From: Paenibacillus oryzae
GTDB lineage: Bacteria > Bacillota > Bacilli > Paenibacillales > Paenibacillaceae
Reading direction: 5' to 3'
Length of the DNA: 64,000 bases
Assembly: GCF_001675045.1 (NCBI RefSeq)
Contig: NZ_LYPA01000050.1
Location: forward strand, 1-64,000
This document shows, piece by piece, positions 17,546 through 26,196 of the stretch. The notes beneath the pieces were generated by a model. It searched no databases, had not been told where the DNA came from, and saw only the letters and a list, made by a program, of their open reading frames with translations. How positions within the stretch are numbered: position 1 is the first letter of the stretch; the number at the start of each line of letters is the position of its first letter. The translations under genes and the position numbers were made by a program.

Positions 17546-19015
17546 TTAAATCAAAAAGCTATCGACATTCCCGTTCATATCCGTGTAAGTAATCATAGAG
17601 ATTGATGATTTCAGGTTAATAAACAACAGGCAATATTGCTCGTCCTTGCGCCAGATCAGCTTCACCTCATCGTCATCAGAAGCCACCACTTCAAAGCGTC
17701 CCTGAAAAGCAATGTGCTCGTTACGGAACGCGATCAATTTCAATAGACGTTTAACCACTGCTTTCTCCAGCGATTGTTCAATTTCTTCAAAGCTGTAGTT
17801 ATGTCTATTAATTTCTCTTCCGTCTCCATTTTTTTTCACAGCTTGGAAGTCGTTTTCACCAGCCAGCAATCCGACGTAATAAACTTGGGGAATCCCAGGT
17901 GTGAAAAACTGAATAGCTCGCGCAGCCAAATAGTCATCGTCATTGTGATTCAGCGCCGAATAATAGGTGCATCTGATTTGATGAACGTCAAAGCCATCAT
18001 CCGATTTATGATCATCGGACAGAATCAAGCTGAGATTGGCTCCCCGCTCTACACAAAGGTCAGTTAATTGCTTCGCTTTTTTGGTATTAATCAGCCCGTC
18101 CAGATCCGGTTTGACCGGGATGCCGTCATGGCAATCCAGCATCGTAAACTGGTTATGTGGACGAGTTTTCAAATAATACAGAAGCTCTTTGCTATTTTTG
18201 TTCACTAAGGTATCAAGGATTCGATAAGGCAAGATGAAGTCATATATCCAAAAGCCGCGTTCAGCGAGCTTATATTGCGTTGTATAATGAGCATGCACTT
18301 CTGGTAAAAGCTCAATTTCCATTGACTTCGCCATCTCCATCACCCAGTCAAGAAACGGATAGATGTCAGGCTCAACAAAGAAACAACTGGTGCCCAGCTT
18401 TTTAATCACATAACCAACGGCATCCAGGCGTACAATTTTTACATTGTTATTTTTAAAGTTGGTAAAAAATGCGGTTAAAAGCTCCTTGACTTTATCGGAA
18501 TGAATATCCAGATCAATTTGTTCCGAAGGATCTGTTTTGCCAAAAGTTGTCCACACCGTTTCTTGCTTCCCTGTTTCTTCGATTGTAAAGGTCGAGTACG
18601 GAAGCGGGCGTCGTAAAAACATCTTATCGATATCACCTTGCTGGGGCTGCCCGTCCGGCCAGAGCTTATCTAATGTAATAAAAAGATCCGCATATTCCGA
18701 TTCCCGCCCCTTAGCCAAAAAATCCTGAAAATAAGGAGAACGTTGAGAGATGTGGTTTACCATTAAGTCAACCAAAACATCATATTTGGACCCGATTGCT
18801 TTTAAATCTTCCCATGTGCCAAATTCAGGCTCTATCTCAAGGTAGGTCAAGGGCGCAAAGCCCCGATCTCCGGAAGAGGGAAATGGCGGCAGGATATGTA
18901 CCCCGCCCTTGAATATATCACCAAAGTAATAATCCATAACATGAAGAAGAGACTTGAGATCTCCACCAAGAGAGTCAGGGTATGTGATTAATTGAACTTG
19001 GTTTTTCAATCCCAT
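17546..19015 (-). CDS. gtfA: sucrose phosphorylase (GH13_18)
   Basis: A 489-aa cytoplasmic enzyme that splits sucrose with phosphate into alpha-glucose-1-phosphate and fructose. It starts with the family sequence VQLITYPDSLGGDLKSL and has HILPPFPSSGDRGFAPL. The nucleophile aspartate is in VRLDAVGYV (about 196), the acid/base glutamate in LLPEVHAHY (about 237), and the transition-state stabiliser in MLDCHDGIPV (about 291). The length fits the family. Close relatives act on sucrose-6-phosphate or glucosylglycerate, so the substrate is probable rather than certain; the adjacent PfkB kinase supports fructose release. AGGAGG lies eight bases before the ATG. Confidence 0.92.
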   Translation of the reverse strand: MGLKNQVQLITYPDSLGGDLKSLLHVMDYYFGDIFKGGVHILPPFPSSGDRGFAPLTYLEIEPEFGTWEDLKAIGSKYDVLVDLMVNHISQRSPYFQDFLAKGRESEYADLFITLDKLWPDGQPQQGDIDKMFLRRPLPYSTFTIEETGKQETVWTTFGKTDPSEQIDLDIHSDKVKELLTAFFTNFKNNNVKIVRLDAVGYVIKKLGTSCFFVEPDIYPFLDWVMEMAKSMEIELLPEVHAHYTTQYKLAERGFWIYDFILPYRILDTLVNKNSKELLYYLKTRPHNQFTMLDCHDGIPVKPDLDGLINTKKAKQLTDLCVERGANLSLILSDDHKSDDGFDVHQIRCTYYSALNHNDDDYLAARAIQFFTPGIPQVYYVGLLAGENDFQAVKKNGDGREINRHNYSFEEIEQSLEKAVVKRLLKLIAFRNEHIAFQGRFEVVASDDDEVKLIWRKDEQYCLLFINLKSSISMITYTDMNGNVDSFLI

Positions 19016-19027
19016 TCCAGCAGCCTC

Positions 19028-19984
19028 CTAAATACCATATATTTTTTTGATGTTATCTAATATCGGAAGGTCTACAACAGCCCCCGTATGTTTAAGCTTA
19101 AATGCGCTTACGGCAAAGCCAAGATTCAGTGACTCTTTCAGAGGATAGCCCTGTACCAAAGCCGAATAAAATCCGGACCAGAACGCATCGCCGGCTCCTG
19201 TCGTATCCTCAACCTCGGTGGCCATTGTTGGCAAAACAAGCCTTTCCCGTCCATTGGATACTATAGCGCCATCTTTGCCCAAAGTCATAATGACCAGCTT
19301 TGCGCCTAAGCTCAAAAACTTATCAATTTGATTGAGAGGAGAATCCGCCCCAAACAGTCGTTCTGCATCATCATCTGAAGGCTTCACGATATCCACTTTG
19401 CCTATAATGCTTTTGATGTATGCCCTGCCATCCTCGCCTTTTGTCCATAACATAGGGTGGTAATTGGGATCAAAGCCAACCAGGATGTTATGCTTGGCAG
19501 CCATATCAAGTGCCTGCTCTATTGTTTCTCTGGCAGGCTGCATCGAGATAGGCCACGAGGAAAAATGAAATATTTTGGATTGAAGAAGCGTATTCTTTAG
19601 CCCTTGGGTCATAACAAGCTGGTAATCCGCGCTTCTATAAAAAATCGGAATTGGGCTTGCCTTGCTTTTTGTCAGCAGAACCATACTGGTCGCAGCGTCC
19701 ACTCTTTCTACGAGCTCGGGTTCGATGCCTTCGTTCATTAAGCGCTGGATCAAGGAGTCGCCCAGATGATCTCTTCCTACAGCTGCGGCAATTTGTGATT
19801 GTATCCCCAGTTTTCTGGTGTTCATGGCAATATTCGCGGGCGCACCGCCAAAATACTTGCGATATGCACTCTCTTGGTCATTCCCGTCATAATTCTCAGC
19901 GATCAAATCAACAAGCAGTTCGCCTGCCGTCAATAGATCATACTTTTTTTTCTCAAAATGCAGCGATTCATTAAATTCAAACAC
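19028..19984 (-). CDS. PfkB family carbohydrate kinase (probable fructokinase)
   Basis: A 318-aa ribokinase-fold sugar kinase. GELLVDLIAEN and the GGAPANIAMNTRKLG substrate motif are at the N-terminus. EDTTGAGDAFWSGF (about 257-270) holds the catalytic aspartate and anion hole. It ends 12 bases before the sucrose phosphorylase start, so it is cotranscribed and probably phosphorylates the fructose released by that enzyme. The GTG start at 19984 has GGGAGG seven bases upstream. Confidence 0.9.
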   Translation of the reverse strand: MFEFNESLHFEKKKYDLLTAGELLVDLIAENYDGNDQESAYRKYFGGAPANIAMNTRKLGIQSQIAAAVGRDHLGDSLIQRLMNEGIEPELVERVDAATSMVLLTKSKASPIPIFYRSADYQLVMTQGLKNTLLQSKIFHFSSWPISMQPARETIEQALDMAAKHNILVGFDPNYHPMLWTKGEDGRAYIKSIIGKVDIVKPSDDDAERLFGADSPLNQIDKFLSLGAKLVIMTLGKDGAIVSNGRERLVLPTMATEVEDTTGAGDAFWSGFYSALVQGYPLKESLNLGFAVSAFKLKHTGAVVDLPILDNIKKIYGI

Positions 19985-20016
19985 TCGGGTTCCTCCCGGA
20001 ACATAGATTTCATCAT

Positions 20017-20991
20017 TTATGTTGTGCTTCTCTCTACTAATTGCACAGGAAGAATGGTATCCAACGGCGGGTTCTGTCCCTCAATCAGGTCTGCCAAATA
20101 TTGAACAGAAAGCTTGCCCATTTCTTTGATTGGCTGCCTTATTGTAGTCAGCTCATCCATTTCGCTTATCAAAATACCGTCATAACCGACCACTTTAACC
20201 TGACCAGGCACTTTTTTTCCCCTTCGTCTGCATTCCCTGATGACTTGAAGAGCAAGCATATCGCTGCTGGCAAATACACCATCTATATCGGGATGCTCGC
20301 TAAAGAGCTCCGCCACCAGTTCCTCATATTCCTTATAATTAAATCCGTTCAAATTGGTTTGCTTGATTACATGCTCCACCTTTTCAAGGGTCACTAAATC
20401 GACGAAGGCATCATATCGCTGCTTCGCTAGCATATTCAGGCGCAGATTGCCGCTAAGATACGCAATTTTTTTGCATTTTTTTTGAAACAGCAATTGGGTC
20501 GCCATTTCACCACCCCTGTAATTATCAGATGAAATACAAGGAATGGTAGAGGATATTTTTCGATCAATCGTTATAAGAGGCAACTTAATAGACATATAAT
20601 CATTAACGCTCATTGTATGGCTTCCCATTATAATGCCATCCACCTGGCTAGCTCTAAGCAAATCAATATATTCTCGCTCCTTATCCTTGTCCAGCAAGGA
20701 ATTACAGAGCATTAGCTTATAGCCTTTCTTGTATGCGTAATACTCGATATGCTTTGTTAGCTCTGCAAAAAAGGGATGGGAAATATCCGGAATAATAAGA
20801 CCGATAACATTAGACTTGCTTCGGGATAAAGACCTTGCGAGCTCATTCGGCTGGTAATTAAGCTCCTCCATCGCTTGATGCACTCTTGTCTTAAGGCTGT
20901 CGCTCAGATACCCTCTGTTGTTTAATACGCGGGAAACCGTTGTAACGGACACACCTACCTTCTCCGCAATATCTTTTATCGTTATAGCCAT
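20017..20991 (-). CDS. LacI family regulator of the sucrose module
   Basis: A 324-aa repressor with an N-terminal helix-turn-helix (TIKDIAEKVGVSVTTVSRVL, residues 3-22) and a hinge helix ELARSLSRSKS. The effector domain follows (IGLIIPDISHPFFAEL, GIIMGSHT, VFASSDMLALQVI). The gene lies 32 bases upstream of the kinase gene and downstream of the transporter genes. The palindromic AACCGGTT sites at 24351-24391 are the obvious target. GGAGG precedes the ATG. Confidence 0.92.
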   Translation of the reverse strand: MAITIKDIAEKVGVSVTTVSRVLNNRGYLSDSLKTRVHQAMEELNYQPNELARSLSRSKSNVIGLIIPDISHPFFAELTKHIEYYAYKKGYKLMLCNSLLDKDKEREYIDLLRASQVDGIIMGSHTMSVNDYMSIKLPLITIDRKISSTIPCISSDNYRGGEMATQLLFQKKCKKIAYLSGNLRLNMLAKQRYDAFVDLVTLEKVEHVIKQTNLNGFNYKEYEELVAELFSEHPDIDGVFASSDMLALQVIRECRRRGKKVPGQVKVVGYDGILISEMDELTTIRQPIKEMGKLSVQYLADLIEGQNPPLDTILPVQLVERSTT

Positions 20992-21126
20992 TATTTATCC
21001 TCCTTGCATAATCCTCCCTCTCATTTTCATCTGGAAAGGTAGTTAGATCATTCATTTATATTTCGGAAAGACATACAGATATCAGCCAAGTATAAACTAG
21101 AATGCCAACTTTTTCAGCTGATTCAC

Positions 21127-21945
21127 TTATTTAAGCGCACCTTCCGTAATCCCTTTAATAATTTGCTTTTGCAGGAAAAGGTATAACACAAGCACTGGAA
21201 TAATGGTCATAATTAATCCGGCCATCAAGGGAGAATAATCTACGGAATATGAACTGAAAAATGCAAATGTCGACAATGGAAGAGTACGATGCTCCGGCGA
21301 AAGCAATACAAGACTTGGCAGCAAATAATCATTCCAAATCCATAACACATCCAATACAACAAGCGTGACAATGACTGGCTTTAACAGCGGCAAAATAATT
21401 CGAAAAAATGTATTGAATCGTGAGCTGCCCTCAATAAACGCCGATTCCTCCAATTCATATGGAACTCCTTTAATGAATCCATGAAACGTAAAGACGCCAA
21501 ACGGAATCCCAAAACCTGTATACATAAACAATAGAATTGTTTTTGTGTTTAACAGACCCATATTGCCATAAATCATGACAAGAGGAATCATAATGACCTG
21601 AAACGGAATCGTCATCGAAGCCAGCATGACATAAAATAAAACGTTATTTACCTTCCATTTGAAACGAACCAGCAGATACCCTGTCATGGATGAAAACAGA
21701 ATAATAATCAAAACGGAAATAACGGTAATGAGCAGAGAATTAACAAAGGCTTGAGGGAACTGCATGCTTTTAAAGGCGCTTATATAATTATCAAAGCTAA
21801 AGCTGGTTGGAAAAGCTAATGGATTATCAACAAAATATTGCGTTTTCTTAAAGGAGTTCATCACAATCAAAAGAAACGGAAACAGGAATGCAAGGAGAAG
21901 CAAATAAAGAGAAATGGATTTAATCCATGATTGTCTTTCTACCAT
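21127..21945 (-). CDS. carbohydrate ABC transporter permease (MalG type)
   Basis: A 272-aa inner-membrane subunit with about six helices. The cytoplasmic loop that docks the ATPase is EESAFIEGSSRFNTFFRIIL (about residues 175-194), a variant of the EAA motif. The start overlaps the stop of the MalF-type gene by one base, so the two are translationally coupled. No ATPase gene is present in the window; such CUT1 systems use a shared MsmX-type ATPase. Confidence 0.92.
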   Translation of the reverse strand: MVERQSWIKSISLYLLLLAFLFPFLLIVMNSFKKTQYFVDNPLAFPTSFSFDNYISAFKSMQFPQAFVNSLLITVISVLIIILFSSMTGYLLVRFKWKVNNVLFYVMLASMTIPFQVIMIPLVMIYGNMGLLNTKTILLFMYTGFGIPFGVFTFHGFIKGVPYELEESAFIEGSSRFNTFFRIILPLLKPVIVTLVVLDVLWIWNDYLLPSLVLLSPEHRTLPLSTFAFFSSYSVDYSPLMAGLIMTIIPVLVLYLFLQKQIIKGITEGALK

Positions 21946-22844
21946 TACGATTCCACCTCCATTTTCTTAAGAAGATAAGACTGGGTGAGGGCCACAATAG
22001 CAACGACCGCAAACAACACCACGGCCTCCGCCTGACCAATACCATATTGGTTGGACAAAAATGCCTTTTTGACAATGTGATAGGAAGCAAGCTCGGTAGA
22101 ATTAAACGGTCCGCCCTTGGTTAACGCCAGGTTAATGTCGTAGGTCAAGAACGCACGTGAAATCGAGATAAAGATACAAATGACGATAGCTGGAACGGAG
22201 AGCGGCAAAATAACTTTTTTGACAATTGTTGATCTTTTGGCGCCATCAATACTCGCGGCTTCCAGTACATCATGTGGAACTCCCGAAAATCCTGCAATAT
22301 AAATAATCATTAAATAGCCTACAAGCTGCCACGATGTCGCAATAACAAGCGCCCAGAAGGCACTGCCCGTGCTGGTTAGCCAGGACGTTTCAAACAAGGT
22401 CCATCCATACTTTTCTCCCAGGTAAGGCAATACCTGTGAAAAAAGCATCTGCCACAAGTAACCCAGTACAATTCCTCCAATGAGGTTAGGCGTAAAAAAT
22501 CCAGTACGAATCCATTGCTCGCCCTTAATCCCGCTCGTTAGAGCTAATGCAACAAAAAAGGCGATCAGATTAGAAATGAGGACGGTGAAAAAAACATATT
22601 TAATGGTAAACCACAGCTGCCCCAAATAAATTTTATCATGAAATACATCTACGTAATTGGAAAACCCAATAAGGCTGCCATCATTCGTTGCAACATCCCA
22701 GTTGGTAAAGGTCAAATAGAGACCAACAATAAAAGGAATAAGAACAACTGCCGTAAACGCAAATGTGGATGGGCCTCCGAACAACAGAAATGTCCCTACA
22801 TTTTTAAGAGTATTCTTTTTCATCACTCTGCTGCCCCTTTTCAT
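21945..22844 (-). CDS. carbohydrate ABC transporter permease (MalF type)
   Basis: A 299-aa membrane subunit; the EAA loop EAASIDGAKRSTIVKKVILP lies at about 200-219. The alternative start at 22823 (MKKNTLKN) is at least as good, since AAGGGG lies 11 bases before it. It pairs with the MalG-type subunit and the solute-binding lipoprotein to import sucrose or a related glucoside. Confidence 0.9.
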   Translation of the reverse strand: MKRGSRVMKKNTLKNVGTFLLFGGPSTFAFTAVVLIPFIVGLYLTFTNWDVATNDGSLIGFSNYVDVFHDKIYLGQLWFTIKYVFFTVLISNLIAFFVALALTSGIKGEQWIRTGFFTPNLIGGIVLGYLWQMLFSQVLPYLGEKYGWTLFETSWLTSTGSAFWALVIATSWQLVGYLMIIYIAGFSGVPHDVLEAASIDGAKRSTIVKKVILPLSVPAIVICIFISISRAFLTYDINLALTKGGPFNSTELASYHIVKKAFLSNQYGIGQAEAVVLFAVVAIVALTQSYLLKKMEVES

Positions 22845-22869
22845 ACAACGTCATCTTCCATCAAATGTT

Positions 22870-22910
22870 GTGACAACCGCTTGGCACCATGTGCGTGCAG
22901 CGGTTGTCAC
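22870..22910 (-). terminator. stem-loop between binding-protein and permease genes
   Basis: GTGACAACCGCT (22870-22881) pairs perfectly with AGCGGTTGTCAC (22899-22910). Such hairpins behind the binding-protein gene commonly stabilise its mRNA or partially terminate, giving more binding protein than permease. Confidence 0.7.
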
Positions 22911-22934
22911 GACAACAAAATCATTACAAGCTAG

Positions 22935-24296
22935 TTATTTGCCAGCATAGGACTTCCAATATGCTTCAATCTCATCCACAAGGCCTTGACGATCGATTTT
23001 TCCTACCAAATATTTCTGCATGGATGCGCCCGTCTTGGCCCAATAGTCCTGTGGCAGATAATTAATAACGCCGATATTCATAGCATTACCATTATCTACA
23101 TATTGTGTTACGGCTTCCGAAATGATGTTGCTTCCCTGAACAGCAACCTCCTTATACGGCATAGATAGTCCCATCTCAGACACAATTGCCGTTTGTCCCT
23201 TTTCACTCGTTACCAGCCATTCCAGGAAGGCCTTGGCTGCTTCTTGCTGCTCGGGAGTCGAACCTGAATTATCAATCGCAAGCAATTTAGGCTCACTATA
23301 AGCCACTTGTGCATTGCCATAATCAGATGCATTGTTGCTCACAGGTACGGGAATAATGCCAAACTCCTGATCTCGGCCTTCAAGTCCGCCGATAACAGCC
23401 CAGGTCCAGTCGCCCATAAAATAGAAGGCAGCGTTTCCGTTGGCAAAGTCAGCGCTATCCTTGTTGTAATCTGCAACAAGCGGATCTTTTTTCCTTGCGT
23501 TGTATTTAATAAGCAAATCAAATGTATCCATCAAACCAGTGAATTGAGGATTTTCAGACAATTTAACATTTCCATTCTTCAGCTCCTCAACAAAAGCGCG
23601 ATTGCTATCTACACTTTCTGATTGAAGAGAGTAAGTTAATCCCAGGTAGTGAGCGCCCAGCGACCAGTCTGCGCCATGCAGCATGACAGGCGCTGTTCCT
23701 GCTGCTTCGATCTTGGCGAACAAGGCTGCCAAATCATCACGTGTTTTTATTGAAGCCGGGTCAAACGTACCGCCAATCGCCTCTTCCACAACTCGTTTGT
23801 TGTAGAGCAGTCCATAACCTTGAGCTGTCCAAGGTATGCCAAGAAACTTGCCATCCAATAAAGCGCCGTCAATCGCACCCGGTTTGGTCAGCGCTTCATA
23901 CTTGGCTTTGTCTGCCTCCAGATCTAGAAACTTGTCTTTAAATTGCAGAATCGTGCCGGCATCCAGGTTTGCAATAGTTGCAGGGCTGTTCGATGCCAGC
24001 AAAGATTGAAATTTCTCAAGCTGTGCGCCGCCAATAGGAGTTGGAATCAGCTCGATGGTGACATTCGGATTTAGTTCGTGATAGCTTTTAAAGAGCTCTT
24101 CAAACACCGTGTTAACTTCTGCCGAAGTGTTGAAAAAGGTCAGCTTAACATCTTTCTTTGCACTGCCTTGCCCTTCCTCGCTTCCCCCTGCATTACTTGC
24201 CGGCGGGTTTGAGGTATTAGCATTAGAGCATGCGGCCAACACAGAGAATACCAGAAGCATACAAATACCCAAAACTACATTTTTTTTGAAATTCAC
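22935..24296 (-). CDS. sugar ABC transporter substrate-binding lipoprotein
   Basis: A 453-aa extracellular binding protein. The signal peptide ends in the lipobox LAAC, with Cys at about residue 23. The mature protein has the SBP_bac_1 fold (VKLTFFNTSAEVNTVFEEL, AAFYFMGDWTWAVI, AKAFLEWLVTSEKGQ). It is the first gene of the sucrose module and has a GTG start with AAAGGGGG upstream. The ligand is inferred to be sucrose or a related glucoside from the phosphorylase downstream. Confidence 0.92.
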   Translation of the reverse strand: MNFKKNVVLGICMLLVFSVLAACSNANTSNPPASNAGGSEEGQGSAKKDVKLTFFNTSAEVNTVFEELFKSYHELNPNVTIELIPTPIGGAQLEKFQSLLASNSPATIANLDAGTILQFKDKFLDLEADKAKYEALTKPGAIDGALLDGKFLGIPWTAQGYGLLYNKRVVEEAIGGTFDPASIKTRDDLAALFAKIEAAGTAPVMLHGADWSLGAHYLGLTYSLQSESVDSNRAFVEELKNGNVKLSENPQFTGLMDTFDLLIKYNARKKDPLVADYNKDSADFANGNAAFYFMGDWTWAVIGGLEGRDQEFGIIPVPVSNNASDYGNAQVAYSEPKLLAIDNSGSTPEQQEAAKAFLEWLVTSEKGQTAIVSEMGLSMPYKEVAVQGSNIISEAVTQYVDNGNAMNIGVINYLPQDYWAKTGASMQKYLVGKIDRQGLVDEIEAYWKSYAGK

Positions 24297-24319
24297 TGAA
24301 TTTCCCCCTTTAACCTATT

Positions 24320-24333
24320 AGAAAGCGCATACA
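24320..24333 (+). promoter_or_regulatory. cre-like catabolite site
   Basis: AGAAAGCGCATACA matches the CcpA cre consensus at all but the first position. It lies between the predicted promoter and the binding-protein start, a roadblock position. Confidence 0.6.
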
Positions 24334-24349
24334 TTTTGCTTTCATCAAT

Positions 24350-24391
24350 ATGATAACCGGTTAACATACGATATGTCAACCGGTTATCATA
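24350..24391 (-). promoter_or_regulatory. sucrose-module promoter overlapped by twin LacI-type operators
   Basis: On the minus strand TTGACA (24374-24379) and TATCAT (24350-24355) are 18 bp apart, a good sigma-A promoter. Two near-identical 18-bp sites containing AACCGGTT (24351-24368 and 24372-24391) are arranged as an inverted pair, one over the -35 and one over the spacer and -10. This is a textbook repressor arrangement for the LacI-type gene at 20017-20991. Confidence 0.85.
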
Positions 24392-24410
24392 TCTGCACAA
24401 ATCAAAACGG

Positions 24411-24530
24411 GGCTTTCCAAAAAGTCTGTTACGGTGACTGATGATTCAGCAAAACCGAAGACACCCTTTCCCCTCCGGTCCTCTCTGCTGAATCATTATT
24501 CGTTCCGCTTGACTTTTAAGACAGCCCCGC
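24411..24530. repeat. 115-bp palindromic repeat, right copy (inverted)
   Basis: The reverse complement matches the copy at 17401-17515 across the ends and much of the interior (AAGTCAAG..GAACGAATAAT, GCTGAATCAT). The end sequences GGGGCTTTCCAAAAAGTC and GACTTTTAAGACAGCCCC pair. Confidence 0.7.
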
Positions 24531-24543
24531 TTTTAATAGATAA

Positions 24544-24801
24544 TTACATAGAAAACACTGCGCCATGCCTTATTCCTTTTGGCAGCTTCACCTGATCCCC
24601 GATATTCTTCCAGGACTTCAGATCTGTTGACCGATAAGCGCTATAATAATGCTCTTGAAAACCGTCTTCACTTTGCGCCAAATAAAGATGTTCGCCATCT
24701 TCCTTAAAGTAACTCAGCATGAGGATGATGTTCGTCTCCTGTCCTCTTGTTGATGGAGCGATTGCAAGGCTATCTATATTATACTCCCTGCCAAACGTCA
24801 C
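24544..24801 (-). pseudogene. remnant of a GH43-like glycosidase
   Basis: An 85-codon frame whose product joins an N-terminal-like segment (SYFKEDGEHLYLAQSEDGFQ) to a C-terminal-like one (DLKSWKNIGDQVKLPKGIRHG), a pattern expected of a GH43 propeller with its middle deleted. It continues in the same frame as the protease gene across a TAA stop and has no ribosome site, so expression is doubtful. It lies just outside the sucrose promoter and repeat. The family assignment is by pattern only. Confidence 0.5.
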
Positions 24802-24807
24802 ATGGCG

Positions 24808-25761
24808 TTACTGCAGAAAGTCGCCGTACTGACTGCCTTGAACAATTTCCGTATAGTGGAGTCTTGTCCATTCGTCTATGGTCATGTCGGGATTATTTGT
24901 CAGGAAGCTTTGCATAATGGTATAGCCTATTTTATAGTTCGCCCATCTCGGAATACCATTATTATAGTTTCCATCAAACAAATCGCCAAATAGTACGGCA
25001 GTAGGAGAACCGCGATGGCCTTTTATTTCATCCAAAACGATTTGTTCGGCTTCAGCTGACATAGGCTCCAGCCAAGCCACCTTTTTTTCGGGATAAAGGA
25101 TTCCTGCAAATGAATCGGCTTTCCCCTCCATTATAACAAACGATAATATGGAATAATCCCTTCCGCCGCTTTCCATAGCAATCGCATGATTATATTCATG
25201 CGCCACCGTGTATTTCAGCGCCTCCTCGGAAAAGGAAGGATCAAGCAGCAGCAAGATTACATTTTCGTTTAACGTCCCTCCAGATACACCTTCCATATCA
25301 TTAATTATAGATGGTTGATCCGGGTTAAAGGGCAGAACAAAAATAGTCTTGTCCCCGCCTGATATCCATTCTGCGGAGGTCACGATTGCTTTCTGTATGA
25401 GCTCATTAATCTGTTTTTGATTGCGGAGCAATTCATTTGTGTTGTCCTCTAATCGTTGCTCCAGCAGTGTTGGCGCAAAAAATGGATGATAGCCGTCTAC
25501 CTCCAATTTTTTACCCTTGGCCAGATTATAAAACGGCATAATCACCTTTTCATTATATACGACCTTGTTATCGAGCGAAGAATCACTTTTTATTTGGGCT
25601 GTGTACTGCAGCACCTCCTCATAAAGAGAAATGATTTCAAATTTCTGATTATTATGGGAAAATTCAAATATAGAGCTCTGGTCTTCCGATCGATTCGCAC
25701 AGCTTGCCAACACAAAAGTTAAGATTAGACAACTAAATAATACGATGAGTATACGCTTCAT
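24808..25761 (-). CDS. DUF2268-like zinc metalloprotease lipoprotein
   Basis: A 317-aa predicted lipoprotein: the signal peptide ends VLASC at about residue 20. The zinc motif HEYNHAI (about 187) is the gluzincin-like HExxH form, in the setting YTVAHEYNHA. ILSFVIMEGKADSFAG provides the later acidic ligand, and YGDFLQ is the end. This matches the DUF2268 family of predicted Zn-dependent proteases. It is extracellular and membrane-anchored. Substrate unknown. AGGAGG precedes the ATG. Confidence 0.8.
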   Translation of the reverse strand: MKRILIVLFSCLILTFVLASCANRSEDQSSIFEFSHNNQKFEIISLYEEVLQYTAQIKSDSSLDNKVVYNEKVIMPFYNLAKGKKLEVDGYHPFFAPTLLEQRLEDNTNELLRNQKQINELIQKAIVTSAEWISGGDKTIFVLPFNPDQPSIINDMEGVSGGTLNENVILLLLDPSFSEEALKYTVAHEYNHAIAMESGGRDYSILSFVIMEGKADSFAGILYPEKKVAWLEPMSAEAEQIVLDEIKGHRGSPTAVLFGDLFDGNYNNGIPRWANYKIGYTIMQSFLTNNPDMTIDEWTRLHYTEIVQGSQYGDFLQ

Positions 25762-26088
25762 TTTAACCTCCTCTATATAAGTTCAACTAATGATTATCAG
25801 CAGGAGTCCGCCGTGGAAATGGTTCTTCCGATCGCAATTGTTTCCAAATTTCTTGATTACATATCGGTTAATGGTGAAATTCAGAAACACAAGCGAACGC
25901 TTTAAACGTTCTGGAAGAACGTTGCTACGTAAGCATAGGCTTTTCTCCAGAACCATTCCCACTCTGTCCTTTTTCTGCCGATTCTTAAGTTGAATTAATA
26001 TAGCATATTGAAACTATCAGCCAATAAACGATTTACCTTTTGGAAGTTTCAACATACATTATACTACAATATGGAATTTTTTCGCAAA

Positions 26089-26135
26089 TAAACCTCCTAG
26101 TAAAAAGCAGTTCCGCTTCTTACTAGGAGGTTTTA
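26089..26135 (-). terminator. rho-independent terminator of the MFS gene
   Basis: AAACCTCCTAGTAA pairs perfectly with TTACTAGGAGGTTT, with AGCAG/CTTCT-type loop sequence between and T runs outside. It sits about 60 bp past the MFS stop. Confidence 0.85.
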
Positions 26136-26196
26136 TTGGTTAAGACTATATCGTTTTATAGCTTTTTTATTCTAGCCCTATCATAGGAATGCAGCC

